The translations under genes and the position numbers were made by a program. The notes under the pieces were generated by a model that saw only the letters and a program-made list of their open reading frames with translations, had not been told where the DNA came from and made no database searches. Shown one piece after another: positions 23,486-32,351 of a stretch of 64,000 nucleotides of DNA. Position 1 is the stretch's first letter. Each line of letters begins with the position of its first letter. Source of the stretch: Kitasatospora sp. NBC_00458 (GTDB lineage: Bacteria > Actinomycetota > Actinomycetes > Streptomycetales > Streptomycetaceae); contig NZ_CP107904.1 in NCBI RefSeq assembly GCF_036013975.1, positions 62,001 through 126,000 on the forward strand. The letters are read 5' to 3'.

Positions 23486-25816
23486 TTGAGCACCGACAAC
23501 GGCTTGAACACCGGCGACGACGAGCAGGAGCCCCGGCAACCCCGCGTCGGGCCGGCGCCCGACGGGGAGCCGGAGTTCCGCCCCTACCACCACCCCGCCG
23601 CCGCCTGGGGCGCGGCCGCGAGCGTGAGCCGGTTCCTGGTCCGCGAGGGCGCACTGGTGGACGGCCCGCGGGCGATCCTGCGGATGAACCACGAGAACGG
23701 CGGGTTCGACTGCCCGGGGTGCGCGTGGCCGGACGACACCAAGGGCCTGCACCTGGACATCTGCGAGAACGGGATCAAGCACGTCACCTGGGAGATGACC
23801 CGCAAGCGGGTCGGCCGCGAGTTCTTCGCCGCGCACTCGGTGACCGAACTGTCCGGCTGGAGCGACTACGACCTGGAGAACCAGGGCCGCCTGACCGAGC
23901 CGATGGTCTACGACGCGGCCTCGGACCACTACGTCCCGATCCGCTGGAAGGACGCCTTCGAGCTGGTCGGCCGCACCCTGCGCGAACTGGACGACCCGAA
24001 CCGGGCGTCGTTCTACACCTCCGGCCGGCTCGGCAACGAAGCCACGTTCCTCTACCAGCTGATGGCCCGCGAACTCGGCACCAACAACCTCCCGGACTGC
24101 TCGAACATGTGCCACGAGGCCAGTGGCCGCGCCCTCCAGGCCTCGCTGGGCACCGGAAAGGGAACCGTCGACCTCAAGGACTGGGAGAGCGCCGACGCCC
24201 TGTTCATCCTGGGGGTCAACGCGGCGTCGAACGCGCCGCGGATGCTGACCGCGCTGGCCGAGGCGTACCACCGCGGAGCACGGATCGTGCACGTCAACCC
24301 GCTGGTCGAGGCGGCGGCCACCCGCACCATCGTCCCCCACGACTTCCTCGACATGGGGCTCCACCGGACGACCCGGACCAGCACCCTCAACCTGCAGCCC
24401 CGCATCGGCGGCGACATGGCGCTGCTGCGCGGCATGGCCAAGGCGGTCCTGGAACAGTCCGTCACCGACCCGCGCGCGCTCGACCGCGAGTTCATCGACC
24501 GGCACACCGCCGGCTTCGAGGAGTACCGTGCGCTCTGCGAGGCCACCCCGTGGGAGGAGATCGAGCGGCAGTCCGGGCTGGGCCGCGCCGACGTCCTCGG
24601 GGCGGCGCGGGTGTACAGCGAGGCCGACCGCTCGATCGTCAGCTGGTGCCTGGGACTCACCCAGCACGAGCACGGCGTCGACACCGTCCGGGAGATCGTC
24701 AACCTGCTGCTGCTCCGCGGCAACCTGGGCCGCGAGGGCGCCGGGCCCTCCCCTGTCCGCGGGCACAGCAACGTCCAGGGCAACCGCACCTGCGGCATCG
24801 ACCACCGGCCGACGGACGCGTTCCTGGACCGCCTCGCCGAGGCCTGCGACATCCGGCCGCCCCGCGCGCACGGCCTCGACACCGTCGCCACCATCAAGGC
24901 GATGCACCGCGGGGACGTCACGGTGTTCGTCGGCATGGGCGGCAACTTCGCGCTCGCCGCGCCCGACACCCCGTACACCTACGAGGCGCTGCGGGCCTGC
25001 GAGCTCACCGTCCAGGTGAGCACCAAGCTGAACCGCAGCCACCTCGTGCACGGGCGGCAGGCGCTGATCCTCCCGTGCCTGGGCCGGACCGAGAAGGACC
25101 ACCAGCGCAGGGGCGTCCAGAGCACCTCCGTCGAGGACTCGATGAGCATGGTCCACCTGTCGGTCGGCATGAAGCGCCCCGCCTCGCCGCACCTGCTCTC
25201 CGAACCGGCCATCGTCGCCGGCATGGCCCGCGCGGCCCTGCCCGACAGCGCCACGCCCTGGGAGTGGTACATCGAGGACTACGACCGGATCCGCGACACC
25301 ATGGCCCGCGCCCTCGACGGCTTCGAGGACTTCAACCGCCGGGTGCGGCTGCCCCTCGGCTTCCGCATCAAGCAGCCGGCCCGCGAACTGGTCTTCCTCA
25401 CGCCGTCCGGCCGCGCCGAGTTCTCCGCCGCCGCGCTGCCCGACGTCGTCCCCGCGCCCGGCACCCTGGCACTGGGCACCATGCGCTCCCATGACCAGTG
25501 GAACACCACGATCTACTCCGACAACGACCGCTACCGGGGCATCAGGAACCTGCGCACACTGGTCTTCATGAACCGCGCCGACATGCGCGAACGCGGCATC
25601 GCCGACCTCGGCCCCGTCGACATCACGAGCACCGCGAAGGACGGCAGCCGGCGCTCCCTGCACGGCTACCTCGCGATCCCCTACGACATCCCGCGCGGGT
25701 GCGCGGCCGGGTACATGCCCGAGATGAACGTGCTGTGCGCGCTCGGCGACTACAGCACCCAGAGCGACCAGCCGATCATGAAGCACCTCAAGGTCACCAT
25801 CGATCCCGCCGCCTGA
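23486..25816 (+). CDS. FdhF/YdeP-family molybdopterin oxidoreductase
   Basis: A ~776-residue soluble member of the formate-dehydrogenase-like FdhF/YdeP family. Supporting stretches are GGFDCPGCAWPDD near the N-terminus, FYTSGRLGNEATFLYQLMAR, DCSNMCHEASGRAL, LRGNLGREGAGPSPVRGHSN and the C-terminal molybdopterin dinucleotide-binding domain (NTTIYSDNDRYRGIRNLRTL). Relatives have been linked to acid resistance or formate metabolism, but the substrate is usually unknown. I prefer TTG 23486 because AGGAGGG lies nine bases upstream; ATG 23465 would add seven residues without a ribosome site. Confidence 0.9.
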   Translation: MSTDNGLNTGDDEQEPRQPRVGPAPDGEPEFRPYHHPAAAWGAAASVSRFLVREGALVDGPRAILRMNHENGGFDCPGCAWPDDTKGLHLDICENGIKHVTWEMTRKRVGREFFAAHSVTELSGWSDYDLENQGRLTEPMVYDAASDHYVPIRWKDAFELVGRTLRELDDPNRASFYTSGRLGNEATFLYQLMARELGTNNLPDCSNMCHEASGRALQASLGTGKGTVDLKDWESADALFILGVNAASNAPRMLTALAEAYHRGARIVHVNPLVEAAATRTIVPHDFLDMGLHRTTRTSTLNLQPRIGGDMALLRGMAKAVLEQSVTDPRALDREFIDRHTAGFEEYRALCEATPWEEIERQSGLGRADVLGAARVYSEADRSIVSWCLGLTQHEHGVDTVREIVNLLLLRGNLGREGAGPSPVRGHSNVQGNRTCGIDHRPTDAFLDRLAEACDIRPPRAHGLDTVATIKAMHRGDVTVFVGMGGNFALAAPDTPYTYEALRACELTVQVSTKLNRSHLVHGRQALILPCLGRTEKDHQRRGVQSTSVEDSMSMVHLSVGMKRPASPHLLSEPAIVAGMARAALPDSATPWEWYIEDYDRIRDTMARALDGFEDFNRRVRLPLGFRIKQPARELVFLTPSGRAEFSAAALPDVVPAPGTLALGTMRSHDQWNTTIYSDNDRYRGIRNLRTLVFMNRADMRERGIADLGPVDITSTAKDGSRRSLHGYLAIPYDIPRGCAAGYMPEMNVLCALGDYSTQSDQPIMKHLKVTIDPAA

Positions 25817-25836
25817 GCCGCCCGCTCGCCCGCCGG

Positions 25837-25932
25837 GACGCCGGAGGTCGGGGATGCCGTGGGTCGGGGATGCCGGAGGTCGGGGACGCCATCGGTCGGG
25901 GATGCCCGGAGCCGGGGATCCGGGGCACCGGG
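25837..25932. repeat. Six 16-bp tandem units after the FdhF/YdeP gene
   Basis: Six contiguous 16-bp units (25837, 25853, 25869, 25885, 25901, 25917) follow GAYGCC-N3-GGTCGGG, the last two being degenerate. The array begins 20 bp after the stop codon and lies in the short gap before the amidohydrolase gene. Confidence 0.9.
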
Positions 25933-26018
25933 ACACCCGGGGGTCCGGGTGATCGCGCCGGTCCCGGGCGGACATGATGTCCGTGACCCACCGGCACCAG
26001 ACGCGCAGCGAGGCACAG

Positions 26019-26861
26019 ATGGCCGACTCCCCGGACTCCCCCGGCACCCCCGACGCACTCCCGGCTCCCGGCCCCGCGGAGTCGTTCCGGCTCCACCCCG
26101 GGGCGCCCGGCTCCCCCGTGATCCTCCACGTCCCGCACTCCTCGCGGACCATACCCGCCGACGTCCGCTCCGGGATCCTGCCGGACGACCGGGCGCTCGC
26201 GCTCGAACTCGACCACATCACCGACGCGCACACCGCCGAGATCGCCCGGCTGGCCGCACAGGCGGCGCGGACGACGCCCTGGCGCTTCGTCAACCGGCTC
26301 TCGCGGCTGGTCGTCGACCCCGAGCGGTTCCCCGACGAGCGCGAGGAGATGCTGGCGGCCGGCATGGGGGCGGTCTACACCCGGACCACACACCGCGAGG
26401 AGCTCCGCCCGGCCGGATTCGACGGCCGGCCGCTGCTCGAACGCTACTTCCACCCGTACGCGCAGGCCATGACGGCGGCGGTCGCGGACCGCCTCGAAGC
26501 GGTCGGCCGGGCAGTGATCGTCGACGTCCACTCGTACCCGGCGAAGGCCCTGCCCTACGAGCTCCACGGCGACGGCCCGCGCCCGCCGATCTGCCTCGGC
26601 ACCGACCCGCGCCACACGCCCGCCCCGCTGCTCGACGCGGCGCGGCGGGCGTTCGCGGACTTCGGCGGAACCGGCCTCGACAGCCCGTTCGCGGGGACGT
26701 ACGTGCCGCTGCGGTACTACGGCGGGACGGCGGAGGTCGGCGCGCTCATGGTGGAGATCCGGCGCGACCTCTACATGGCGGAGCCCGGCGGGCCCGCCGG
26801 CCCCGGTCTGGAGGCGCTCGCCGCCGCGCTGACCCGGCTCGTCGACGAGGTCTCCGTCTGA
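26019..26861 (+). CDS. N-formylglutamate amidohydrolase
   Basis: A 280-residue metal-dependent amidohydrolase of the FGase/HutG-type family. VILHVPHSSRTIP near the N-terminus, LELDHITDAHT, RFVNRLSRLVVDPERFPDER, VIVDVHSYPAKALPYE and the C-terminal ALMVEIRRDLYM match family motifs; His and Asp/Glu residues in these hold zinc. Known members release formate from N-formyl-L-glutamate in histidine degradation, but no other hut gene lies nearby, so a different N-acyl substrate is possible. I chose ATG 26019 because GCGAGG precedes it; ATG 25974 lies in frame upstream. Confidence 0.85.
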   Translation: MADSPDSPGTPDALPAPGPAESFRLHPGAPGSPVILHVPHSSRTIPADVRSGILPDDRALALELDHITDAHTAEIARLAAQAARTTPWRFVNRLSRLVVDPERFPDEREEMLAAGMGAVYTRTTHREELRPAGFDGRPLLERYFHPYAQAMTAAVADRLEAVGRAVIVDVHSYPAKALPYELHGDGPRPPICLGTDPRHTPAPLLDAARRAFADFGGTGLDSPFAGTYVPLRYYGGTAEVGALMVEIRRDLYMAEPGGPAGPGLEALAAALTRLVDEVSV

Positions 26862-26922
26862 CCGCCGGGGTCGCGCCGCACCACCCCCGCCCTCCTGGTC
26901 CCCTGGTCCCCGGACCCCGCGG

Positions 26923-27678
26923 TCAGCCCCGCAGGTGGGAGGTGAGGACCTCCACGACGGCGGGGCGCTGGTCGGCGAGGTAGAAGTGGCCGCCGGGGAA
27001 CACGCTCAGGTCGAAGGCGCCGGTGGTGTGGGCGGCCCAGCCGCGGACCTGCTCGACCGACGCGCGCGGGTCGGCGTCACCGGTCAGGGCGGTGACCGGC
27101 AGGGAGACCAGGTCGTCGGGCGCGCAGCAGTACGTCTCGATGGCCGTGTAGTCGCCGCGCAGTGACGGCAGGATCAGGTCGCGCAGCTCCGGGTCGGCCA
27201 GGACGCGCTGGTCGGTGCCGCCGAGCCTGGCGACCTCCGCGAGCAGGCCGTCGTCGTCCAGCAGGTGGACCGTCGAGTCCCGGGGCACGGAGGGCGCGCG
27301 GCTGCCGGAGACGCAGAGCCGCACCGGGCCGTCCGCGCCGTCGCGTTCGAACCGGCGCGCCACCTCGAAGGCGACGGAGGCCCCCATGCTGTGCCCGAAC
27401 AGCGTCAGCGGGCGGTCCGCCCAGCTCAGCAGCGCCTCGTAGGCCCGGTCGGCGAGCACGGTCAGCGAGTCGGCCGCCGGCTCCTCGAACCGGTTCTGCC
27501 GGCCCGGGTACTGGACGGCGAGCACGTCCGCGTACGGCGAGAGGGCGGCCGACCAGTCCAGGAAGTAGCCGGCCGCGCCGCCCGCGTGCGGGAAGATCAC
27601 GACCCGGGCGGGTGCCGCGTCGTTGGGGTGGAAGCGGCGGAACCAGAGGCTCTCGGTGGCGGCGGTGTGGCCGGGCAT
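26923..27678 (-). CDS. Type II thioesterase
   Basis: A 251-residue alpha/beta hydrolase of the editing-thioesterase family that accompanies polyketide and nonribosomal peptide synthetases. It shows VVIFPHAGGAAGYF near residue 27, VQYPGRQNRFEEPA, the nucleophile motif LFGHSMGASVAFEVARR, Asp in TGDADPRAS and His in FPGGHFYLAD. Such enzymes remove stalled acyl groups from carrier proteins. No synthetase is in the window, so it may serve one elsewhere or act with the adenylate-forming enzyme 1.5 kb away, which is speculation. ATG 27678 follows GGGAGCC. Confidence 0.88.
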   Translation of the reverse strand: MPGHTAATESLWFRRFHPNDAAPARVVIFPHAGGAAGYFLDWSAALSPYADVLAVQYPGRQNRFEEPAADSLTVLADRAYEALLSWADRPLTLFGHSMGASVAFEVARRFERDGADGPVRLCVSGSRAPSVPRDSTVHLLDDDGLLAEVARLGGTDQRVLADPELRDLILPSLRGDYTAIETYCCAPDDLVSLPVTALTGDADPRASVEQVRGWAAHTTGAFDLSVFPGGHFYLADQRPAVVEVLTSHLRG

Positions 27679-27890
27679 GCGGGGGCTCCCTCTCGGCGTA
27701 CTGGCGGCTGGTCGATCTCAAGTCCCAGTCTCCCCACCCGACCGCCCCGCCCACCAGGCCACCCGCCGGACCGGCACCGTGACGGCCGCCACTCCCGCAG
27801 CCCGCACGCGCCCCGGCGCGGGCTCACCGGACCCGCGTCCGCCCCGTGCCGGACCCGTGCCAGCCCCGTTCAGACCCCCGTCGGATCCGC

Positions 27891-28526
27891 TCAGGCCCCC
27901 GTCGGCGGGCCCGCCGGTGCCGCCCCGAACCGGGCCCGCACCGCGCGCGAGCGGGAGACGCCGTCCAGCAGGAGCACCGACGCGGCCTCCGGCGCGGGCG
28001 TCGCACCGGCACCGCGGGCGTGCCGGGTGAACGCGGCGAGCAGCCGGTCGAGGCCCCGGCGGTGCCGGGCGAAGGCACGGCGCGGCGCCCAGCGGCCGCG
28101 GGCCTGCTGCCCGGCCAGGGCGGTGGCGGCGCCGACGTCGAGCAGCACGAGGTGCAGTTCTCGCCCCTGCCGGGCGGCCGAGCGGGCGAGCCAGCGGCGC
28201 ATCCACGCCCGGCTGCCGCAGTCGTGGACGAGGAGCGGTCCGCCCCGGCGGACCGAGCGGCGGAGCAGCCGGAAGTGTTCCAGCCGCGCCCACGGCCGGT
28301 AGACGGCGTACGGCAGGCGCGCGGGCATGACGGCGGCGCAGGCCTCGTGGACGGCCCGCGGGTCCACGGTCCCGGCCCGGGGCGCCGCGGCGGACCAGCG
28401 GCGCAGCAGGGTGCTCTTGCCGCTCCCGGGCAGACCGGAGACGACCACGACGGCGTCGCCCGGGTAGCCGGCGGTGAACGGTTCACCGGCGTCGCCGCGC
28501 AGGTCGACCAGGCCTCGCGGTTCCAT
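27891..28526 (-). CDS. P-loop NTPase/kinase-like protein
   Basis: A ~211-residue protein with Walker A VSGLPGSGKSTLLRR near residue 30 and a possible second acidic motif LLVHDCGSR. Arg-rich helices and a C-terminal LLLDGVSRSRAV follow. It resembles small AAA or adenylate-kinase-like ATP-binding proteins of Streptomyces with unknown substrate. ATG 28526 is chosen because CTGGAG lies just upstream; a longer frame from GTG 28652 would add a Gly/Pro/Ala repeat leader. It is downstream of nothing obvious and is transcribed toward the thioesterase. Confidence 0.7.
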   Translation of the reverse strand: MEPRGLVDLRGDAGEPFTAGYPGDAVVVVSGLPGSGKSTLLRRWSAAAPRAGTVDPRAVHEACAAVMPARLPYAVYRPWARLEHFRLLRRSVRRGGPLLVHDCGSRAWMRRWLARSAARQGRELHLVLLDVGAATALAGQQARGRWAPRRAFARHRRGLDRLLAAFTRHARGAGATPAPEAASVLLLDGVSRSRAVRARFGAAPAGPPTGA

Positions 28527-29151
28527 CGCCGCTCCAGCCGGTCCCGCCGCTCCCGCCGGTCCCGCCGGTTCCGGCGGCGCAGCTCGGCTACCGGTCGCCG
28601 GCCGGATCGCCGTCGGCCCACCCGCAGTGGTCGACCTGTCCATGGTGCTCACTCATCCCGTCCGTGCCCGACCCGGCACGATAACAATCCACGCCGGGGG
28701 CCCGGCGGCCGGTTCCCCCGACGGGCGGCGCGCCGCGTCGCGGGGCCTGCGGGTCCGGACCGTACACGAGGTCGGCCGGACGGGCCGGCCGACCCGGCGG
28801 GGCGGGGCGATAGTGCGGAGGCGCGCCCGTCAGTCCTGGCCGTCGACCTGTCGACACGGCGGAGCGGCCGACGCCTCGGCCGCGCCGCGGTCGGACCGGC
28901 CCGGCCGGGGGCCGGCCGGTCAGCGGTGATGCGTCACCGCGCAAGGTCCCCGAAGGCCCGGTCAGGCGCCGTCCCGAGCTGCGACGGAGCCACGGGGTCC
29001 GAGGTGCCGGACGGGCCCAGCGGGTTTGCCGGTTCCCGCCCGGCGTCCACGGTCCGACCCCGACAGGCCCTCCTCGGCCCCGCCCGCACCTGCGGTTCAG
29101 CCCCGTCCGTACCCGCTCCCCCGAACGATCAGTAGGGTGGTGGCCGATGTG
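28527..29151. other. Gap between divergent genes, no gene seen
   Basis: This 625-bp stretch separates the P-loop gene from the adenylate-forming gene. It contains Gly/Pro-coding GGT repeats next to the P-loop start and a GC-rich hairpin around 28770-28795 (GGCCGGACGGGCCGGCC). A GGGTGGTGG stretch precedes the ATG at 29152. Open frames here are long only because of GC content and show no recognisable domain. Confidence 0.5.
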
Positions 29152-30789
29152 ATGGACCGTCAGATCGTCGGATCCGTCGGAGCGGTGGGCGACGTGCCGG
29201 GCGGCACCGGGGGTGCGCGGCGGGTGGAGGGCTGGGACGTGGCGGGGACACTGCGGGCCGAACCGGTCGCGGCGGCCGACACCGGGGCGGCGACGCACAC
29301 CGGTCTCGTGCTGGCCGGGCTGGCGCGCGATCCGGAACGGGTGGCGATCCGCCACGGGGCGGGGGAACGCACGGCGGCGGAGTGCCTGGCGGACGTGTAC
29401 CGGCTGGCGCGGGCACTGCTGGCGACCGGGCTGCGGCGCGGGGACGGCGTCACCGTCCTGGCCGGGAACCGTCCGGAGACGGTGCTGGTGCGGCTGGCGG
29501 CCAATCTGATCGGCTGCCGGGTCGCGATGCTCTACACCGACCGGCCGGTGGCGGACCAGATCGCGATGGCCGGGTCGGCGCGGACGACGGCCTTCGTCTT
29601 CGACCCGGCGCGGTTCGGCGCGGAGGCCGCGCGGATCGCCGCCGCGCTGCCCTCGGCGGGCCTGCTGGCGCTCGGGCCGACCGTCCTGGGGGTGGACCTG
29701 CTGGAGCTGGCCGCACCGCTGCCCGCCGGGCCGGTGACACCCCGGTTCCGGCCCGAGGACGTGATGGCGGTCCGGTTCACCGGCGGCTCGACCGGGCGGC
29801 CGAAGGGGGTCCTGCGCCGGTTCGCCCGCCCGCCGCGGCCGGAACTGGTGGCGGCGTCGGTGTTCCTCCTCTGCACGGCGCTCTGCCACGGCGGCGGCAC
29901 CACGGCCGACCTCGCGCTCGCGGCGGGCGGCACCGTCGTGCTGCAGGACGGGTTCGCGGCGGAGGAGGTGCTGGCGGCGGTGGAGCGGTACCGGGTGTCC
30001 CGGGTCTACCTGCCGCCGCACCTGCTGTACCGGGTGCTGGACCACCCCGCGCTGCCCCGGACCGACACCGGGAGCCTGCGCCGGGTCACCTACACCGGGT
30101 GTCCGGCGGCACCCGAGCGGCTGGCCGAGGCGACCCGGCGGCTGGGCCGGGTGCTGCACCAGACCTACAGCCTGACCGAGTGCGGGCCGGTGACCAGGCT
30201 GACCCCGGACGAGCACCTCGACCCGCGGCTGCTGACCACGGCGGGCCGGCCGTTCCCGGACACCGACGTGCGGATCCTGGACGAGGAGGGCAGGCCGCTG
30301 CCCCCGGGCGCCACCGGCCGGATCCAGGTGCGCACGCCGACCGCGATGGAGGGCTACTGGCGTGATCCGGAGCTGACCGCCCGGGTGCTCCGCGACGGCT
30401 GGCTGGACACCGGCGACCTGGGCGGCCTGGACGGGGCCGGTTACCTGACGGTGGCGGGGCGGCGCGACCCGATGGCGATCGTCGACGCGCACAACGTCTT
30501 CCCGCGCGACGTCGAGGGGCCGCTGCTGGCCCACCCCGCGGTGCGGGAGGCGGTCATGTTCGCCACCACCGGGCCGGACCGGCTGCAGCGGGCGCACGCC
30601 GCCGTGACCGTGCTGCCGGGCAGCGGGGTGACGGCGGCGCAGTTGCACCGGTGGGTGCGTGAGCGGAGCGGGCCGCTCTGCGACCCGGCGACGATCCTGG
30701 TCCTGCCGGGGATCCCGCTGGCCGGGACCGGCAAGCCGGATCTCGGGGCGCTGCGGGCCCTGACGGCCGGGCCGGGGGACGAGGGGTAG
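29152..30789 (+). CDS. Adenylate-forming enzyme (acyl-CoA ligase-like, ANL family)
   Basis: A 545-residue ANL-superfamily protein. The P-loop signature RFTGGSTGRPKGVLRR is near residue 210, QTYSLTECGPVTR (A5) near 345, DGWLDTGDLGG (A7) near 425 and AGRRDPMAIVDAHNVFPRDVEG (A8 region, quoted in part: GRRDPMAIVDAHNV) near 445. The C-terminal Lys is in GTGKPDLGALR. It activates a carboxylate as an acyl-AMP, then probably transfers it to CoA or a carrier. GTG codons 5-15 bases upstream of ATG 29152 are alternative starts. The stop codon lies inside a tandem repeat. Confidence 0.88.
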   Translation: MDRQIVGSVGAVGDVPGGTGGARRVEGWDVAGTLRAEPVAAADTGAATHTGLVLAGLARDPERVAIRHGAGERTAAECLADVYRLARALLATGLRRGDGVTVLAGNRPETVLVRLAANLIGCRVAMLYTDRPVADQIAMAGSARTTAFVFDPARFGAEAARIAAALPSAGLLALGPTVLGVDLLELAAPLPAGPVTPRFRPEDVMAVRFTGGSTGRPKGVLRRFARPPRPELVAASVFLLCTALCHGGGTTADLALAAGGTVVLQDGFAAEEVLAAVERYRVSRVYLPPHLLYRVLDHPALPRTDTGSLRRVTYTGCPAAPERLAEATRRLGRVLHQTYSLTECGPVTRLTPDEHLDPRLLTTAGRPFPDTDVRILDEEGRPLPPGATGRIQVRTPTAMEGYWRDPELTARVLRDGWLDTGDLGGLDGAGYLTVAGRRDPMAIVDAHNVFPRDVEGPLLAHPAVREAVMFATTGPDRLQRAHAAVTVLPGSGVTAAQLHRWVRERSGPLCDPATILVLPGIPLAGTGKPDLGALRALTAGPGDEG

Positions 30790-30829
30790 CCGGGAGGCCA
30801 CGGGTAGCCGGGGACGAGGGGTAGCCGGG
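30784..30829. repeat. Tandem repeat spanning the ligase stop codon
   Basis: GGGTAGCCGGG occurs at 30784, 30802 and 30819 (spacing 18 and 17 bp). The TAG in the first copy is the stop codon of the adenylate-forming gene (30787-30789). Confidence 0.8.
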
Positions 30830-30997
30830 GGCGCGCGGGGCGGGACTGTGCGCTGCCCGCGCTTCGACCGCCCGCGCGCACCACCGCCCGCGCGGCGGTG
30901 GCGATGCGGAACCGCCCGTGGACACTCGACCCGGCGGGCCGGTCTGCCGATATCCCCGGCGGCACTCCTTCGCGCCGCCCCACAGGAGGCACCTTCC

Positions 30998-31180
30998 GTG
31001 ACCTGGCTCCGCGTCCTGACCGCGCTCGGCATCCTCGCCGCGGCGGCCAGCGCCCTGCTCGTCTTCGCCCTCTGCACGGCCGCGGCCCGGGGCGACCGCT
31101 CCGACCGCGGCGCGCCCCGGGACCTCCGGGAAGAGGCCGAGCGGTCCGGGCTGATCCGCCGTACCAGCGGGGAGAGTTGA
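30998..31180 (+). CDS. Small single-pass membrane protein
   Basis: A 60-residue protein from GTG 30998 with AGGAGG nine bases upstream, which fixes the start. VLTALGILAAAASALLVFALC forms one membrane helix, quoted here as its core GILAAAASALLVFALC. The remainder is a charged cytoplasmic or extracellular tail with Arg, Asp and Glu (REEAERSGLIRRTSGES). There is no recognised family. It lies between the adenylate-forming gene and the aldolase operon and may be independent of both. Confidence 0.65.
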   Translation: MTWLRVLTALGILAAAASALLVFALCTAAARGDRSDRGAPRDLREEAERSGLIRRTSGES

Positions 31181-31336
31181 CGGAGCGCCGACCCGTCCGG
31201 CGGGAGCCTTCGACCCCGGCCGCAGCCCCGAGTACGGCGGCCGACGGGCCGACGGGCCGCAGGCCGCAGGCCACGGGTGGCGGGTGTCGGACCTCGGCGG
31301 AGCCGCCGGGCGGGGCACCGGTATGCCGTCGACATC

Positions 31337-31353
31337 AGGACACAAGGTGTCCT
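31337..31353. promoter_or_regulatory. 17-bp palindrome upstream of the aldolase operon
   Basis: AGGACAC (31337-31343) and GTGTCCT (31347-31353) are perfectly complementary around AAG, 127 bp upstream of the aldolase start. The nearby XRE-cupin regulator is the natural candidate to bind it. No second copy was seen upstream of that regulator. The rest of 31181-31480 shows no gene. Confidence 0.65.
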
Positions 31354-31480
31354 AAGGTGAACGTCGTGTCCTTCGCCGGTCCCCCGGCACCGGACACCGA
31401 CGCGCCGCGCGCTCCGCGGTGCACCGCGCCCCGGCGTCCCCGACGGACCCGGCGTCCCCGCACGAAGGAGAAGCACCGTC

Positions 31481-32350
31481 ATGGCCGAGACCCTGACCGC
31501 CACCAAGGCGGACCTGGTCGACCTCGCCCAGCGCAGGATGCAGACCGCCATCCCCGACAACGGCTGGACCACCCGCCAGAAGCTGGCGCTCACCTGCCGG
31601 ATCCTCTTCGACGCCGGCCACGACTCCGGTCTGGCCGGCCAGATCACCGCCCGCGCCGAACGGCCCGGCACCTACTACACCCAGCGGCTCGGGCTCGGCT
31701 TCGACGAGATCACCGAGGCCAACCTGCTCCTGGTGGACGAGGACCTCAACGTCCTCGAAGGAGACGGCATGGCCAACCCGGCCAACCGCTTCCACAGCTG
31801 GGTGTACCGGGCCCGCCCCGACGTCAACTGCATCATCCACACCCACCCGCTGCACATCTCCGCACTGTCGATGCTGGAGACCCCGCTGGTCGTCTCGCAC
31901 ATGGACCTCTGCCCGCTGTACGACGACTGCGCGTTCCTGGAGAAGTGGCCCGGGATCCCCGTCGGCAACGAGGAGGGCGAGATCATCTCGGCCGCGCTCG
32001 GCGACAAGCGGGCGCTGCTCCTGGCCCACCACGGACAGCTGGTCGCCACCGGCACCGTGGAGGAGTCCTGCACCCTCGCCGTGCTCTTCGAACGGGCCGC
32101 CCGCCTCCAACTGCTGGCCTCCGCCTCCGGCCGGATCCAGGAGATACCGGAGCTGCTCGCCCGCGAGGCCCACGACTGGACCTCCACCCCCAAGCGCGGC
32201 CAGGCCAACTTCGCCTACTACGCCCGCCGCGCGCTGCGGGCCGGGCACGGTGACGCGCTCACCGCGCCGGCCACCGGCTCCCCCGGCGGCGGCACCACCC
32301 CCGGCACGACCACGAGCAGCGACACGGACGACACGAACGGCGGTGCCTGA
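31481..32350 (+). CDS. Class II aldolase/adducin-family protein
   Basis: A 289-residue protein. The zinc-binding region CIIHTHPLHISALS near residue 125 and the later LLLAHHGQLVATG near 185 supply the three His ligands of class II aldolases and epimerases. NRFHSWVYRARPDV and EEGEIISAALGDKRAL are typical of the adducin-like branch. The reaction is probably retro-aldol cleavage or decarboxylation of a hydroxy acid. The C-terminal ~25 residues are a Thr/Gly/Asp-rich tail. The DapA-like gene begins 1 bp after its stop, so they form an operon. Confidence 0.85.
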   Translation: MAETLTATKADLVDLAQRRMQTAIPDNGWTTRQKLALTCRILFDAGHDSGLAGQITARAERPGTYYTQRLGLGFDEITEANLLLVDEDLNVLEGDGMANPANRFHSWVYRARPDVNCIIHTHPLHISALSMLETPLVVSHMDLCPLYDDCAFLEKWPGIPVGNEEGEIISAALGDKRALLLAHHGQLVATGTVEESCTLAVLFERAARLQLLASASGRIQEIPELLAREAHDWTSTPKRGQANFAYYARRALRAGHGDALTAPATGSPGGGTTPGTTTSSDTDDTNGGA

Positions 32351-32351
32351 G

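Noticed and set aside
25837..25932. CRISPR-like array
   Set aside because: The 16-bp units are contiguous with no spacers, and no cas genes are present. The same holds for the other tandem repeats.
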